From Rubrivivax sp. (lineage in GTDB: Bacteria; Pseudomonadota; Gammaproteobacteria; Burkholderiales; Burkholderiaceae_C), in NCBI GenBank assembly GCA_027491255.1, contig JAIXWM010000083.1:1-64000 (forward strand): a stretch of DNA of 64,000 nt. Direction: 5' to 3'. The notes under the pieces are model-generated. The model ran no database searches. It worked only from the letters and a program-made list of their open reading frames with translations, and had not been told where the DNA came from. Within the stretch, counting starts at the first letter, position 1; every line of letters begins with the position of its first letter. The position numbers and the translations under genes were made by a program. Of this stretch, positions 45,472-58,564 are shown in pieces.

Positions 45472-47193
45472 ATGAGCATTCGGCCTGCGCTGGTGATGCA
45501 GCGCGCTGCCGCGCCGCTGCCGCGCGTGCTGCTGCTGCTGTTCTGTGCCTGCTGGGTTCTGCCCGGGACGTTCGGACGCGACCCCTGGCGTAACGCCGAT
45601 GTCCAGGCCTATGGCGTGATGGCTGCCATGGCCGAGGGCCGAACCTCCTGGTGGACCCCGACGCTCGGCTCGGTCCCCGTGGATGTCGCCCTGCTTCCGC
45701 ATTGGCTGGGTGCCCTGTTCATCACGGCCGGCCAGGGTTGGCTGGACCCTGCCCTGGCAGCCCGGCTGCCCTTTGCCTTGCTGCTGGCGGGCACGCTGGC
45801 CAGCGTGTGGTGGTCCACCTTCCTGCTGGCGCAGACGGATGCTGCGCGCCCCCTGCCCTTGGCCTTCGGCGGCGAAGCGCTGCCGATGGACTATGCGCGC
45901 GCGCTGGCCGATGGGGCAGTGCTGGCAATGATCGCCACACTCGGTCTGTTGCAGTTGGGGCACGAGACGACACCAGAATTGGTCCAACTCGCGGCAAGCA
46001 GCCTCTTCCTGACAGCGCTGGCCAGTGCTGCGCGTGCTGTCCGTACATGGACTCGGGTGGCCGCTGTGTCCAGCCTGGTCGTGTTGGCCGCCAGCGGCGG
46101 GCCCACGATTGCCGTGGCTCTTGGCGCGGCCAGTTTTGTGGGCTGCCTCTTCAGCCGGGAAGCTGCCTGGCGACGGTTCGCACCGTGGGGCCTGCTGTCG
46201 GGCGCCGCCGCTGCAGCGCTGGCCTCGGCGTTGGAACTCTGGCGATGGCGCCTCGATCCAGCCCTGGCCGTCGTAGAAGCCGACCTCATTCTCAGGCAGT
46301 GGCTGTGGTTCATGTGGCCCGCCTGGCTGCTCGTGCTGTGGACGCTCTGGCGCTGGCGTCGACACCTGACCGCGCCTCATGTCACGGCACCCTTGGCGCT
46401 GACCGCGACGGCGGCAGGCGCGAGCGTGTTGATGGGCGGCAATGACCGGGCGCTTCTGCTTGCACTGCCCGGCCTGGCTGTGCTCGCAGCCTTCGCACTG
46501 CCCACCCTGGCGCGCGGTGCGGCCGCCGCCATCGACTGGTTCTCGATCTGCTTCTTCACCACCACCGCACTGTTCATCTGGTTCATGTACGGCGCGATGC
46601 AGACGGGTTTCCCGGCCAAGCCGGCCGCCAACGTCGCGAAGCTGGCGGTCGATTTCGTTCCGCGCTTCGAGCCCTGGGCCTTCATGACCGCAGCGCTCGC
46701 CACACTCGCGTGGCTGGGGCTGGTGCGCTGGCGCACCGGCCGGCATCCGCATGCGCTCTGGAAGAGCATGGTGCTTCCGGCAGGCGGCGTCGCGCTGTGC
46801 TGGATCTTGCTGATGACCTTGTGGCTGCCCCTGCTCGACTACGCGCGCAGCGCAAGGCCGCTGGTGCAACGGGTGGCGGTGATCGTCGGTGACAGTCCCT
46901 GCATCGCAGGCATGAACTTCAGCGCCGCCGTCAGCGCCTCGTTCGAGATCTTCTGGGGCCGCCCGGTGGATGCGCGTCCGGCAGCGGCGCAGCAGACCAC
47001 ATGCCCGGTGCTCGTGCGCATCACGAGGGGGCCGGCCACGGATACGCCGGCGGGCTGGGAATTCCAGGGGTCCACGCGCCGCCCGACCGAGCGCAACGAG
47101 GTGGTTTCCGTCTACCGACGCACCACTTCCGGGGCCGCGCTCCCGGACCAGACCAACTCACCAGACTCCCCCGCTCGCCGCCCGGGAAGTTGA
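45472..47193 (+). CDS. Integral membrane glycosyltransferase, ArnT/PMT-like
   Basis: A 573-residue polytopic membrane protein with about ten to twelve hydrophobic segments and a C-terminal soluble periplasmic domain (from about residue 465). The first periplasmic loop GTFGRDPWRNADVQAYGVM resembles the acidic catalytic loop of GT-C enzymes such as ArnT, which transfer a sugar from a polyprenyl phosphate carrier to lipid A or protein. Donor and acceptor are unknown. The start at 45472 leaves a short basic N-terminus before the first helix. It lies alone after the rpmE2 terminator and converges on glmM. Confidence 0.75.
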   Translation: MSIRPALVMQRAAAPLPRVLLLLFCACWVLPGTFGRDPWRNADVQAYGVMAAMAEGRTSWWTPTLGSVPVDVALLPHWLGALFITAGQGWLDPALAARLPFALLLAGTLASVWWSTFLLAQTDAARPLPLAFGGEALPMDYARALADGAVLAMIATLGLLQLGHETTPELVQLAASSLFLTALASAARAVRTWTRVAAVSSLVVLAASGGPTIAVALGAASFVGCLFSREAAWRRFAPWGLLSGAAAAALASALELWRWRLDPALAVVEADLILRQWLWFMWPAWLLVLWTLWRWRRHLTAPHVTAPLALTATAAGASVLMGGNDRALLLALPGLAVLAAFALPTLARGAAAAIDWFSICFFTTTALFIWFMYGAMQTGFPAKPAANVAKLAVDFVPRFEPWAFMTAALATLAWLGLVRWRTGRHPHALWKSMVLPAGGVALCWILLMTLWLPLLDYARSARPLVQRVAVIVGDSPCIAGMNFSAAVSASFEIFWGRPVDARPAAAQQTTCPVLVRITRGPATDTPAGWEFQGSTRRPTERNEVVSVYRRTTSGAALPDQTNSPDSPARRPGS

Positions 47194-47217
47194 AGGTCAC
47201 CGCGCGAGATGGCGCGT

Positions 47218-48552
47218 TCAGTGCGACACGGCAGCGTCGGCCAGGCGCTGCGCGGCTTGACGCGCCACGACTTCCTCGGCAGCCTCGACCATCACGCGCA
47301 ACACGGGCTCGGTTCCGGAGGCACGGATCAAGACCCGGCCCGTACCTGCCAGCGCCTTCTCCACCGCGGAAAGCTCGGCCGTCAGACTCGGATTGGCACG
47401 CCAGTCCGCCCCGGGTTCAAGACGCACATTGAGCAGCACCTGCGGAAACAGCAGGACGTCCTGCAGCAATTCGGCGAGCGTGTGCCCGCTGCGCCGCACC
47501 GCCTGCAGCACCTGCAAGGCGCTGACGATGCCATCGCCGGTGGTGTGCCGGTCCAGTGCGATCAGATGGCCGGAACCTTCCCCTCCGAGCTTCCAGGCCC
47601 GGCGATGCAGTTCCTCGAGCACGTAGCGATCGCCCACCTTGGCCCGCACCAGCGCGAGGCCTCGACGCGCGAGTGCCTGCTCCACAGCCAGGTTGGTCAT
47701 CAAGGTGCCGACCACACCCGGCACTGCCTCGCCCTGGACCAACCGGTCCATGGCCAGGACGTAGAGCAGCTCGTCACCGTTGTACAGACGACCTTGAGCG
47801 TCGACCAACTGCAGGCGATCGGCGTCGCCGTCCAGCGCGATGCCCTGATCGGCACGCCTGGCCTTCACCTCGGCGGTCAGCGCCGCTGGTGCCGTCGCGC
47901 CGACGCCATCGTTGATGTTCAGACCATCGGGACTGCAGCCGATCGACGACACCGACGCGCCGAGCTCGTGGAACACCGCCGGGGCCACCTGATAGGCAGC
48001 GCCATGCGCCGCATCGACCACCAGGTTCAGGCCCTTGAGGGACAGGTCCTGCGCGAACGTGGCCTTGCAGAACTCGATGTAGCGTCCTGCCGCGTCGCTG
48101 ATTCGCCTGGCCTTGCCCAGGCGCGCCGAATGAACCCAGCGCGGCGCCTGACCAAGTGCGGCCTCCACCTGCAGTTCCCATTCGTCGGGCAGCTTTTCCC
48201 CGCGCGCCGAGAAGAACTTGACGCCGTTGTCGGGGTAGGCATTGTGCGAGGCGCTGATGACGATGCCCAGGTCCACCCGCAAAGCCCGAGCCAGGTAGGC
48301 GACACCTGGTGTGGGCAGGGGGCCGCTCAACAGCACGTCCACACCGGCGGAGACGAGGCCGGCCTCCAAGGCCGACTCGATCATGTAGCCGGAGATGCGG
48401 GTGTCCTTGCCGATCACCACCCGCGGTGTGTCGGTCCTACGCTTGAGGACCAGCCCGACCGCATGCCCGAGGCGGAGCATGAAGTCGGGGGTGATCGGTT
48501 CCTCACCGACCGTTCCGCGGATGCCGTCGGTGCCGAAGTACCTGCGCGTCAT
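47218..48552 (-). CDS. glmM: Phosphoglucosamine mutase
   Basis: Interconverts glucosamine 6- and 1-phosphate for UDP-GlcNAc synthesis. The 444-residue protein starts [19 protein letters not shown], has the phosphorylated serine in [17 protein letters not shown], the metal loop [10 protein letters not shown] and the sugar loop GGEGSGHLI. It follows ftsH by only 30 nt on the same strand. In many Proteobacteria folP lies between these two genes; it is absent here. Confidence 0.98.
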   Translation of the reverse strand: MTRRYFGTDGIRGTVGEEPITPDFMLRLGHAVGLVLKRRTDTPRVVIGKDTRISGYMIESALEAGLVSAGVDVLLSGPLPTPGVAYLARALRVDLGIVISASHNAYPDNGVKFFSARGEKLPDEWELQVEAALGQAPRWVHSARLGKARRISDAAGRYIEFCKATFAQDLSLKGLNLVVDAAHGAAYQVAPAVFHELGASVSSIGCSPDGLNINDGVGATAPAALTAEVKARRADQGIALDGDADRLQLVDAQGRLYNGDELLYVLAMDRLVQGEAVPGVVGTLMTNLAVEQALARRGLALVRAKVGDRYVLEELHRRAWKLGGEGSGHLIALDRHTTGDGIVSALQVLQAVRRSGHTLAELLQDVLLFPQVLLNVRLEPGADWRANPSLTAELSAVEKALAGTGRVLIRASGTEPVLRVMVEAAEEVVARQAAQRLADAAVSH

Positions 48553-48582
48553 TCCTCAGCTGCGCGTGCGCCTGGAGGACGG

Positions 48583-50490
48583 TCAGGCCGCCGCTGCCGC
48601 CTCACCCGTGGTCACGGCAGGCGCGCCACCCCCACCCGAGCGGGGGGGCGGCGCCGTGCCGTCCTTGGGCGGACGCGGCGGCTTGCCGGACATGATGTCG
48701 TCGATCTGCTCGCTGTCGATCGTCTCCCATTCGAGCAGGGCGCGCGCCATGGCATGCATCTTGTCCTTGTGGTCCTCGATCAGTTGGCGCGCAATGGAGT
48801 ACTGCTGATCGATGATCTTGCGGATCTCCAGGTCGACCTTCTGCATCGTCTGTTCGGAGACGTTCACCTGCTTGGTCACCGAGCGGCCGAGGAAGACCTC
48901 GCCCTCGTTCTCGGCATAGACCATAGGGCCGAGTTCGTCGGTCATGCCGTAACGCGTGACCATGTCGCGGGCGATCTGGGTTGCGCGCTCGAAGTCGTTG
49001 CTGGCGCCCGTGGTCATCTGGTTCATGAAGACCTCCTCGGCGATGCGACCTCCGAAGAGGACGGAGATCGTCGACAGCATGCGCTCCTTGTCCATGCTGT
49101 AGCGGTCGCCCTCTGGCAGCTGCATCGTCACGCCCAGAGCCCGGCCTCGAGGAATGACCGTCACCTTGTGAACCGGATCGGTCTTCGGCATCAGACGGGC
49201 AACCAGCGCGTGGCCAGCCTCGTGGTAGGCCGTGTTGCGGCGCTCCTCCTCGGGCATGACCATGGACTTGCGCTCCGGGCCCATCATGATCTTGTCCTTG
49301 GCCTTCTCGAAGTCGACCATCTCGACCACCCGACCGTTGCGACGGGCGGCGAACAGGGCCGCCTCGTTGACGAGATTGGCGAGATCGGCCCCCGAGAACC
49401 CGGGCGTGCCACGCGCCAGGATGTCGGCCCGGATGTCCTGGCCCACCGGCACCTTGCGCATGTGCACGTTGAGGATCTGCTCGCGCCCGCGCACGTCCGG
49501 CAAGGTCACGTAGACCTGGCGGTCGAAGCGGCCAGGACGCAGCAACGCCGGGTCGAGGATGTCGGGCCGGTTCGTCGCAGCCATGACGATGACGCCAAGG
49601 TTGGTCTCGAAGCCGTCCATCTCGACCAGCATCTGGTTCAGCGTCTGCTCGCGCTCGTCGTTGCCGCCGCCCAAGCCGGCGCCGCGATGGCGGCCCACAG
49701 CGTCGATCTCATCGATGAAGATGATGCAGGGGGCACTCTTCTTCGCCTGCTCGAACATGTCGCGCACGCGCGCCGCACCCACACCGACGAACATCTCGAC
49801 GAAGTCAGAGCCGGAGATGCTGAAGAAAGGCACCTTCGCTTCGCCGGCGATCGCCTTGGCCAGCAGCGTCTTGCCGGTCCCTGGAGGCCCCACCAGCAAC
49901 ACGCCACGAGGGATTCGCCCCCCCAGCTTCTGGAATTTCTGTGGGTCCTTCAGGAAGTCCACGAGTTCCTTGACCTCCTCCTTGGCCTCGTCGCAGCCGG
50001 CAACGTCGGCGAAGGTGGTCGAGTTGTTGGCCTCATCGAGCATGCGCGCCTTGCTCTTGCCGAAGCTGAAGGCACCGCCCTTGCCCCCTCCCTGCATCTG
50101 GCGCATGAAGTAGATCCACACGCCGATCAGGAGAAGCATCGGGCCCCAGCTAAGGAGGATGCTCATCAGCAGCGAAGGCTCCTCGCGCGGCTTGACGTCG
50201 AAACGCACGCCGTTGTTGATGAGATCACCGACCAGACCGCGATCGAGATAGGTCGCGGTGGACCGCAAGCGCTTGTCGTCGACGGTCACTGCCTGGATCT
50301 CCGTCCCGCCGCCAGGGTTCTCCTGCAGCGTCACGGACTTGATGCGCTTGGCGCGCACCTCCTCCAGGAAGTCGGAGTAACCGATCTGGTTGCCCTGAAT
50401 TCCGCCGCGGTCGAACTGCTTGAAGACGGTGAACAGCACGAGGGCGATCACCATCCATACAGCCACCTTGGAGAACCACTGATTGTTCAC
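48583..50490 (-). CDS. ftsH: ATP-dependent zinc metalloprotease FtsH
   Basis: A membrane-anchored AAA+ protease that degrades unassembled membrane proteins and regulators. In 635 residues: TM1 (about 7-24), a periplasmic domain, TM2 (about 105-122), Walker [17 protein letters not shown], Walker [14 protein letters not shown], the second region of homology, and the zinc site [13 protein letters not shown] with its downstream Asp. The C-terminus is Gly/Pro/Ala-rich. The start is GTG at 50490, with GAGGAG six bases upstream. It follows rlmE, as in E. coli. Confidence 0.98.
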   Translation of the reverse strand: MNNQWFSKVAVWMVIALVLFTVFKQFDRGGIQGNQIGYSDFLEEVRAKRIKSVTLQENPGGGTEIQAVTVDDKRLRSTATYLDRGLVGDLINNGVRFDVKPREEPSLLMSILLSWGPMLLLIGVWIYFMRQMQGGGKGGAFSFGKSKARMLDEANNSTTFADVAGCDEAKEEVKELVDFLKDPQKFQKLGGRIPRGVLLVGPPGTGKTLLAKAIAGEAKVPFFSISGSDFVEMFVGVGAARVRDMFEQAKKSAPCIIFIDEIDAVGRHRGAGLGGGNDEREQTLNQMLVEMDGFETNLGVIVMAATNRPDILDPALLRPGRFDRQVYVTLPDVRGREQILNVHMRKVPVGQDIRADILARGTPGFSGADLANLVNEAALFAARRNGRVVEMVDFEKAKDKIMMGPERKSMVMPEEERRNTAYHEAGHALVARLMPKTDPVHKVTVIPRGRALGVTMQLPEGDRYSMDKERMLSTISVLFGGRIAEEVFMNQMTTGASNDFERATQIARDMVTRYGMTDELGPMVYAENEGEVFLGRSVTKQVNVSEQTMQKVDLEIRKIIDQQYSIARQLIEDHKDKMHAMARALLEWETIDSEQIDDIMSGKPPRPPKDGTAPPPRSGGGGAPAVTTGEAAAAA

Positions 50491-50555
50491 CGGAGCTCCT
50501 CTGAAACGGGCCTTCGACCTGCAGACAGGCAGATCCTCAGGCTCCGTTCATATCT

Positions 50556-50579
50556 ATGGGCGAGTTTAGTCCACGCAAG
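50556..50579 (-). promoter_or_regulatory. Candidate heat-shock or vegetative promoter of ftsH
   Basis: On the minus strand CTTGCG (50574-50579) is followed after 13 nt by CCCAT (50556-50560), a partial sigma-32 match; the same region also fits TTGCGT-17-AGATAT for the vegetative factor. It lies in the 139-nt gap between rlmE and ftsH. Confidence 0.4.
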
Positions 50580-50629
50580 GCCTGGCGCGTACTTGGAGGC
50601 AGGGCATGCGCACGTGCAACGCGGGGAGA

Positions 50630-51286
50630 TCAACTTTGCCGCGGCCCGATGCCGACGAGGAAGGTCTCGGCCGAGCGGTCGCGCGATGCCTTGGGCTTGA
50701 CCGGCTTGACGACCCGGAAGCTGCGCTTGAACAGCTCGACGAGCTGGCTGTAGCCGCTGCCATGGAACGCCTTGCACACCAGGGCACCTTGGGGAGGGCG
50801 CAGGTGGCGCAGCGAGAAGTCCACCGCCATCTCCACGAGGTCCGCCATCCTCGCGGCATCCGACGCCGGGATGCCCGAAAGATTGGGTGCCATGTCGGAG
50901 ACCACGACGTCGACCGGGCGACCGGCAAGCAGTGCCTCGAGCTTGCCGACCACGTCATCCTCGCGAAAGTCACCCTGCAGGAAGCTCACGCCTTCGATGG
51001 GCTCGAAGTCGAGCAGGTCCAATGCGATCAGCGTGCCGTCGAGCTTGCCAGCCGCAGCGCCCGCAGGCGCGAAGCGCCGCCGCAGATACTGGCTCCAGGC
51101 CCCGGGCGACGCGCCGAGGTCCACCACGACCTGCCCGGGACGGAACAGCCCGAAGGTGCGGTCGATCTCCTCGAGCTTGTAGGCCGCGCGCGAGCGGTAT
51201 CCCTCCTGCTGCGCGCGCCGCACATACGGATCGGTCAGGTGGTCGTGCAGCCAGGCACGATTGACGCGCTTGTTCCTCGTTCTCAT
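50630..51286 (-). CDS. rlmE: 23S rRNA (uridine2552-2'-O)-methyltransferase RlmE
   Basis: Methylates U2552 in the ribosomal A loop late in 50S assembly; a heat-shock protein in E. coli. The 218-residue product has the substrate-binding lysine in [12 protein letters not shown], the SAM motif [15 protein letters not shown], the catalytic Asp in [11 protein letters not shown], then Lys ([10 protein letters not shown]) and Glu (RSAETFLV) completing the K-D-K-E set. It starts divergently from yhbY and precedes ftsH. Confidence 0.97.
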   Translation of the reverse strand: MRTRNKRVNRAWLHDHLTDPYVRRAQQEGYRSRAAYKLEEIDRTFGLFRPGQVVVDLGASPGAWSQYLRRRFAPAGAAAGKLDGTLIALDLLDFEPIEGVSFLQGDFREDDVVGKLEALLAGRPVDVVVSDMAPNLSGIPASDAARMADLVEMAVDFSLRHLRPPQGALVCKAFHGSGYSQLVELFKRSFRVVKPVKPKASRDRSAETFLVGIGPRQS

Positions 51287-51294
51287 GGGGGCGG

Positions 51295-51300
51295 GATAAT
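51295..51300 (+). promoter_or_regulatory. -10 box of yhbY at leaderless spacing
   Basis: GATAAT ends exactly six bases before the yhbY ATG at 51307. A TTGTTC (51270-51275) lies 19 nt upstream as a weak -35. Confidence 0.5.
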
Positions 51301-51306
51301 ACGGTC

Positions 51307-51780
51307 ATGACTGCCATCACGCTGACCGCCACCGAGCGACGTGCCCTTCGGGCTGACGCACACCACCTCGATCCCGTGGTTCTGGTCGGAGGCGACGGCC
51401 TGACCGACGCCGTCGTGAAGGAAGTCGATGCAGCGCTGACGGCCCATGGCCTGATCAAGGTGCGGGTTTTCGCCGATGAGCGCCCGGCGCGCGAGGGCGT
51501 GCTCGCAACCCTGGTCGATCGCCTGTCGGCCGCTTCCGTCCAGCACATCGGCAAACTTCTGGTCCTGTGGCGCCCGATCCCGGAGCGCGAAAAGGCCGAG
51601 CGCGAGGACCGCAATCCCGGACCCCGCGTGGTCAAGGTGCTGAGTTTCTCGAAAAGCGGTAATCACCGGGCGACGGTGCGCAAGGTCCGCGTGCTCGGCA
51701 ATGAACGCATCACCCCGGCCGGAACCGTGAAACGCAAGCAGCAAAGGCAGGTCAGTCAGAAGAAGAAGGCTGCTGGCTGA
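51307..51780 (+). CDS. yhbY: CRM-domain RNA-binding protein YhbY
   Basis: A 157-residue ribosome-assembly factor. The N-terminal 95 residues are the CRM/YhbY domain (LTATERRALRADAHHLDPVV, VGGDGLTDAVVKEVDAAL, HGLIKVRVFADERPAREGV, QHIGKLLVLWRP), which binds pre-50S particles. The C-terminal 55 residues are a basic extension (KRKQQRQVSQKKKAAG at the end) longer than the E. coli protein of about 97 residues. It is divergent from rlmE and its last 29 bases overlap the end of the convergent DUF4149 gene. Confidence 0.93.
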   Translation: MTAITLTATERRALRADAHHLDPVVLVGGDGLTDAVVKEVDAALTAHGLIKVRVFADERPAREGVLATLVDRLSAASVQHIGKLLVLWRPIPEREKAEREDRNPGPRVVKVLSFSKSGNHRATVRKVRVLGNERITPAGTVKRKQQRQVSQKKKAAG

Positions 51781-52222
51781 GCAGCGAGCCACAGCGCCAG
51801 GCGAGCACAGCGACGAGCAGCACCTTCAGGCCGTAGAAGGCCGCGCTGGCTGCGTGCAACTGGGCGAAACTGAAACGGCTCGCGCCGCTGCGAGCCTCGG
51901 CCATCCAGGGCTGTATGCCGTAGTAGCCTGCGGCAGTGCAGAACAACGCTCCCAAGGACAGGCCAAGTTCGAGGCTGAAGGCACCGCCCGCATGCCCGCC
52001 TGTGGCGCGCTGGCGGGTATGCGCGCGTACCAGCAGTGCCAGCACGACGCCCAGGGTCAGACTGACCTGCGCCTCGCGCGCCAGCATCTTCGCGACGACC
52101 CGTCCCGCCTCGGGAACCGGCAACGTGCCGAACGCCGCCGGCGTCCCGATCGCTGCCACGGCCGCCAGCAATCCGAGCCAGGCTGCAGCCAGCAGCGCGC
52201 ACCAGCGCAGCGGTTCGCGCAT
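51752..52222 (-). CDS. DUF4149 family membrane protein
   Basis: A 156-residue integral membrane protein with four hydrophobic segments (about residues 8-30, 50-68, 83-103 and 128-148). The pattern RVVAKMLAREAQVSLTLGVV and the ending AWRCGSLL fit the DUF4149 group found next to greA and yhbY in Betaproteobacteria. Its ATG shares one base with the greA stop (TGATG), indicating coupling to greA. Function unknown. Confidence 0.8.
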   Translation of the reverse strand: MREPLRWCALLAAAWLGLLAAVAAIGTPAAFGTLPVPEAGRVVAKMLAREAQVSLTLGVVLALLVRAHTRQRATGGHAGGAFSLELGLSLGALFCTAAGYYGIQPWMAEARSGASRFSFAQLHAASAAFYGLKVLLVAVLAWRCGSLLSQQPSSSD

Positions 52223-52698
52223 CAGGCGTAACGCACGCCGATGATCTCGTAGGCCTTGACCCCGCCCGGGGCACGGACCTCCGCCACATCACCTTCGCTC
52301 TTGCCGATCAGCGCGCGGGCGATCGGGCTCGAGATCGAGATCAGACCCAGCTTCAGGTCAGCCTCGTCGTCACCGACGATCTGATAGACCACACGCTGTC
52401 CGCTGGCTTCCTCCTCCAGGTCCACCGTGGCACCGAAGACCACGCGCCCACCGGCATCCAGCGCCGAAGGGTCGATGACCTGCGCAGCCGCCAGCTTGCC
52501 CTCGATCTCGAGGATGCGCCCCTCGATGAAGCCCTGCTTGTCCTTGGCGGCGTCGTATTCGGCGTTTTCAGACAGGTCGCCCTGGGCACGCGCCTCGGCA
52601 ATCGCCTGGATCACCGCATGACGCTCCACGGTCTTCAGCCGATGCAGTTCTTCCTTCAATTTTTCGGCGCCGCGCCGGGTCAGCGGGATGGTGACCAT
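52222..52698 (-). CDS. greA: Transcription elongation factor GreA
   Basis: Rescues backtracked RNA polymerase by stimulating transcript cleavage. The 158-residue protein has the N-terminal coiled coil with the acidic tip [16 protein letters not shown] and the C-terminal domain ([33 protein letters not shown]). AGAGGA precedes the ATG. A terminator-like hairpin lies 22 nt upstream of its start, so greA expression depends on read-through of the leader. Confidence 0.97.
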   Translation of the reverse strand: MVTIPLTRRGAEKLKEELHRLKTVERHAVIQAIAEARAQGDLSENAEYDAAKDKQGFIEGRILEIEGKLAAAQVIDPSALDAGGRVVFGATVDLEEEASGQRVVYQIVGDDEADLKLGLISISSPIARALIGKSEGDVAEVRAPGGVKAYEIIGVRYA

Positions 52699-52719
52699 GG
52701 TTCAAGAGTCCTCTGCATG

Positions 52720-52760
52720 AAGAAAACCGCCGCAGTGCGCACTCAGGCACGCTGCGGCGG
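52720..52760 (-). terminator. Terminator hairpin between carB and greA
   Basis: On the minus strand CCGCCGCAG and CTGCGGCGG form a 9-bp GC stem with a 16-nt loop, followed by TTTTCTT. It is placed to end carAB transcription or to attenuate greA; in E. coli the greA leader also carries a terminator that produces the small RNA GraL. Confidence 0.75.
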
Positions 52761-52846
52761 CAGTCAAGGCACTCAGTGTATTGCAGGCCGACAAGGAAAC
52801 GTCGGCGAGGGTGCCGTACCCATTCTTCTGCGATGGCGGCCCAGCT

Positions 52847-52934
52847 GTTCGTCCGTTCGTCCGTTCGTCCGTTCGCCCGTTCGTCCGTTCGCCCGTTCGC
52901 CCTTCAGACCGTGCCCAAGTTCGTCCGTTCGTCC
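52847..52934. repeat. 8-bp tandem repeat in the carB-greA spacer
   Basis: Seven head-to-tail copies of GTTCGTCC or GTTCGCCC (52847-52902), a 16-nt interruption, and two more copies (52919-52934). The unit is not a multiple of three and lies outside any gene, just after the carB stop. Confidence 0.95.
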
Positions 52935-52952
52935 GCCATTGCGTCCATGCGT

Positions 52953-56202
<3,250 letters not shown>

Positions 56203-56210
<8 letters not shown>

Positions 56211-57363
56211 GGGAGGGCTGCGCCATCAGCGCGGTGAAGCGGTCGAACAGATAGGCGATGTCGTGCGGCCCGGGCGAGGCCTCGGGGTGGCCCTGGAAGC
56301 AGAAAGCCGGCCGGTCGGTGCGCGTCAGGCCCTGCAGCGTGCCGTCGAACAGGCTGCGATGCGTGGCGCGCAGCTGCGGCGGCAGCGTGGCCTCGTCGAC
56401 CGCGAAGCCGTGGTTCTGGCTCGTGATGCTGACACGGCCGTTGTCCAGGTCCTTGACCGGGTGGTTGGCGCCGTGATGGCCGAACTTCATCTTGAACGTA
56501 CGCGCGCCCGATGCCAGCGCCATGATCTGGTGGCCCAGGCAGATGCCGAAGGTCGGCAGGCCGGCCTCGATCAGCGTGCGCGCGGCCTCGATCGCGTAGT
56601 CGCAGGGCTCGGGGTCGCCGGGGCCGTTGCTCAGGAACACGCCGTTCGGTCGCATCGCCAGCACCTGTGCCGCCGGGGTGCGCGCCGGCACCACGGTCAC
56701 GCGGCAGCCGCGGCTGGCCAGCATGCGCAGGATGTTGTGCTTGACGCCGAAGTCGTAGGCGACCACGTGATGGTGCGGTGCGGCCTGGGTGCCGTAGCCG
56801 ACTCCCAGCGCCCACTCCGTCTGGTTCCACTCGTAGGGCGCATCGACCGACACCACCTGCGCGAGGTCCTGACCGGCCATCGACGGCGCCGCGCGGGCGA
56901 GTTCAAGCGCCCGCTCGAGGTCGGAATCCGTCACCTGGTGTCCTGGCTCGAAGGAGGCGATGCAACCGTTCTGCGCACCGGTCGTGCGCAGGTGGCGGGT
57001 GAGGCGACGCGTGTCGACGTCAGCGATCGCCACCGTGCCCTCGCGCTGCAGGTACTGTGACAGCGTCAGCGTCTGGCGGAAGTTCGACGCCCGCAGCGGC
57101 AGGTCGCGAATGACCAGCCCGGCCGCATGGACGCGCGCCGCCTCCACGTCCTCGGCGTTGACGCCGTAGTTGCCGATATGGGGATAGGTCAGCGTGACGA
57201 TCTGGCGGCAGTAGCTCGGATCTGTCAGGATTTCCTGGTAGCCGGTGATGGCGGTGTTGAACACCACCTCGCCGACCGTCGTACCGGCAGCGCCGATCGA
57301 CGTGCCCCGGAAGAGAGTACCGTCTGCGAGCGCAAGGACGGCGGGAGGCAAGACGGAAAGCAA
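56203..57363 (-). CDS. carA: Carbamoyl-phosphate synthase small subunit
   Basis: Glutaminase that feeds ammonia to CarB. The 386-residue product has the N-terminal small-subunit domain ([18 protein letters not shown]) and a class I amidotransferase domain with the nucleophile in [11 protein letters not shown] and His/Glu in [10 protein letters not shown] chose a TTG at 57363 as start because GGAG lies six bases upstream and it gives the usual N-terminus [15 protein letters not shown]; the next upstream in-frame start would add 20 non-conserved residues. Confidence 0.95.
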
Positions 57364-57716
57364 GAAAAGCTCCGGTTCGCGCACTCCCTGCGACAACCCG
57401 GGATGTGCATGCGGGCTGGACACCGGGGGGAAACCGGAAGACGAGTTTCGCAGGGAGGCGGCTGGGTTCAGGTAAACCTCGGAATTGTATCCGGGCGGCC
57501 CCGCAGCCTGCCCTGGGGGAGTGGCGCCGCGCGAGCGATCAGCGGCGGCCGCGGGCGCCGCCCGGCACGTCTACTTGGGGAATTCCCGGACGGGGAAAAG
57601 GTCTTCGACGCATCGAAACGGAACCAAAATCCACGTTGAAATCCAATGCACAGGGAGCAACTGAACGGTCAGGCTTTTCCTGCCTCGGATACCCTTTCAA
57701 TTCAAGAGGAGCATCG
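57364..57716. other. 353-nt divergent intergenic region between carA and yccA
   Basis: No gene is visible here. It contains TACAAT on the minus strand (57484-57489) as a likely carA -10 box, which would give carA a leader of about 115 nt, and a good ribosome site AAGAGGAG just before the yccA start. Short GC-rich inverted segments near 57540-57565 may fold, but no known riboswitch core was recognised. Confidence 0.6.
57484..57489 (-). promoter_or_regulatory. Probable -10 box of carA
   Basis: TACAAT on the minus strand, the only AT-rich hexamer in the GC-rich gap on the carA side. No pyrimidine-sensing attenuator was recognised between it and the gene. Confidence 0.45.
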
Positions 57717-58409
57717 ATGAACGACCAACTGACGTCCTATCCCGGCACCGGGATCGTGCTGCCTGCGGCGCAACGCAACGCGGTCCTTCGCAACACCTAC
57801 GGTCTCCTTGCCCTTTCGATGGTGCCAACGGTGCTGGGCGCCTGGCTGGGTGTGGCCACGGGCATCAGCGCGATGATGGGCCCCGGCCTGTCGCTGATCG
57901 TGTTCCTGGCGGGCGCCTTCGGCTTCATGTTCGCGATCGAGAAGACCAAGCACTCGGGCGCCGGGGTGCTGGTGCTGCTGGCGTTCACCTTCTTCATGGG
58001 TTTGATGCTCGCGCGTCTGGTCGGCAGTGTGCTCGGCTTGCGCAACGGGGCCTCGCTCGTGATGACGGCCTTCGGCGGCACTGCGGCCATCTTCGTCGCG
58101 ATGGCCGTGCTGGCCGGTGTCATCAAGCGTGAGGTGTCGGGTCTGGGCAAGATGCTGACCGTGGGCGCGCTCGTGGTCTTCGTCGCCATGCTCGCCAACT
58201 TCTTCCTCCAATCGTCGGCGCTGATGCTGGCGCTGCTGGTGCTTTGCCTCGGCATCTTCTCGGCCTTCATCCTCGTGGACCTGAAGCGTGTCATCGACGG
58301 CGGCGAGACGAACTACATCTCGGCCACGCTGGCGGTCTACATGGACGTGTTCAACGTCTTCCAGAGCCTGCTGGCGCTGTTGGGCATCTTCGGCGGCGAG
58401 CGCGACTGA
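57717..58409 (+). CDS. yccA: Bax inhibitor-1/YccA family membrane protein
   Basis: A 230-residue protein with seven transmembrane helices of the BI-1 family. The N-terminus (AAQRNAVLRNTYGLLALSM) and the C-terminal acidic helix region (FILVDLKRVIDGGETNYISATLAVYMDVFNVFQ, residues about 187-220) are the family signature. E. coli YccA is a substrate and modulator of FtsH, which is also in this window. AAGAGGAG five bases before the ATG is a strong ribosome site. It is divergent from carA and ends at a terminator hairpin. Confidence 0.9.
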   Translation: MNDQLTSYPGTGIVLPAAQRNAVLRNTYGLLALSMVPTVLGAWLGVATGISAMMGPGLSLIVFLAGAFGFMFAIEKTKHSGAGVLVLLAFTFFMGLMLARLVGSVLGLRNGASLVMTAFGGTAAIFVAMAVLAGVIKREVSGLGKMLTVGALVVFVAMLANFFLQSSALMLALLVLCLGIFSAFILVDLKRVIDGGETNYISATLAVYMDVFNVFQSLLALLGIFGGERD

Positions 58410-58429
58410 AGTTCGCTGCAGCGCTGTCC

Positions 58430-58459
58430 ACGGCCGGCCTCGAGCCGGCCGTTTGCTTT
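58430..58459 (+). terminator. Terminator after yccA
   Basis: ACGGCCGGC and GCCGGCCGT form a 9-bp stem with loop CTCGA, followed by TTGCTTT. It lies 20 nt after the yccA stop in the convergent gap with rlmD. Confidence 0.75.
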
Positions 58460-58564
58460 CCGGCTCCAAGGCGCGCCGGTGCACTCACCAGGAAACGTCG
58501 GAGCGCCTCAGGGTTCCTGGCAGCGGCGAGGGAGCCCGGACCGGCAAGGGCGACTCCCGACCTC

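Noticed and set aside
47209..50700. A plus-strand open frame of about 1160 codons
   Set aside because: It is the reverse-strand shadow of glmM and ftsH; no recognisable domain and the opposite strand encodes two well-supported proteins.
52847..52934. Possible CRISPR array
   Set aside because: Repeats are 8 bp, head to tail, without spacers, and no cas genes are present.
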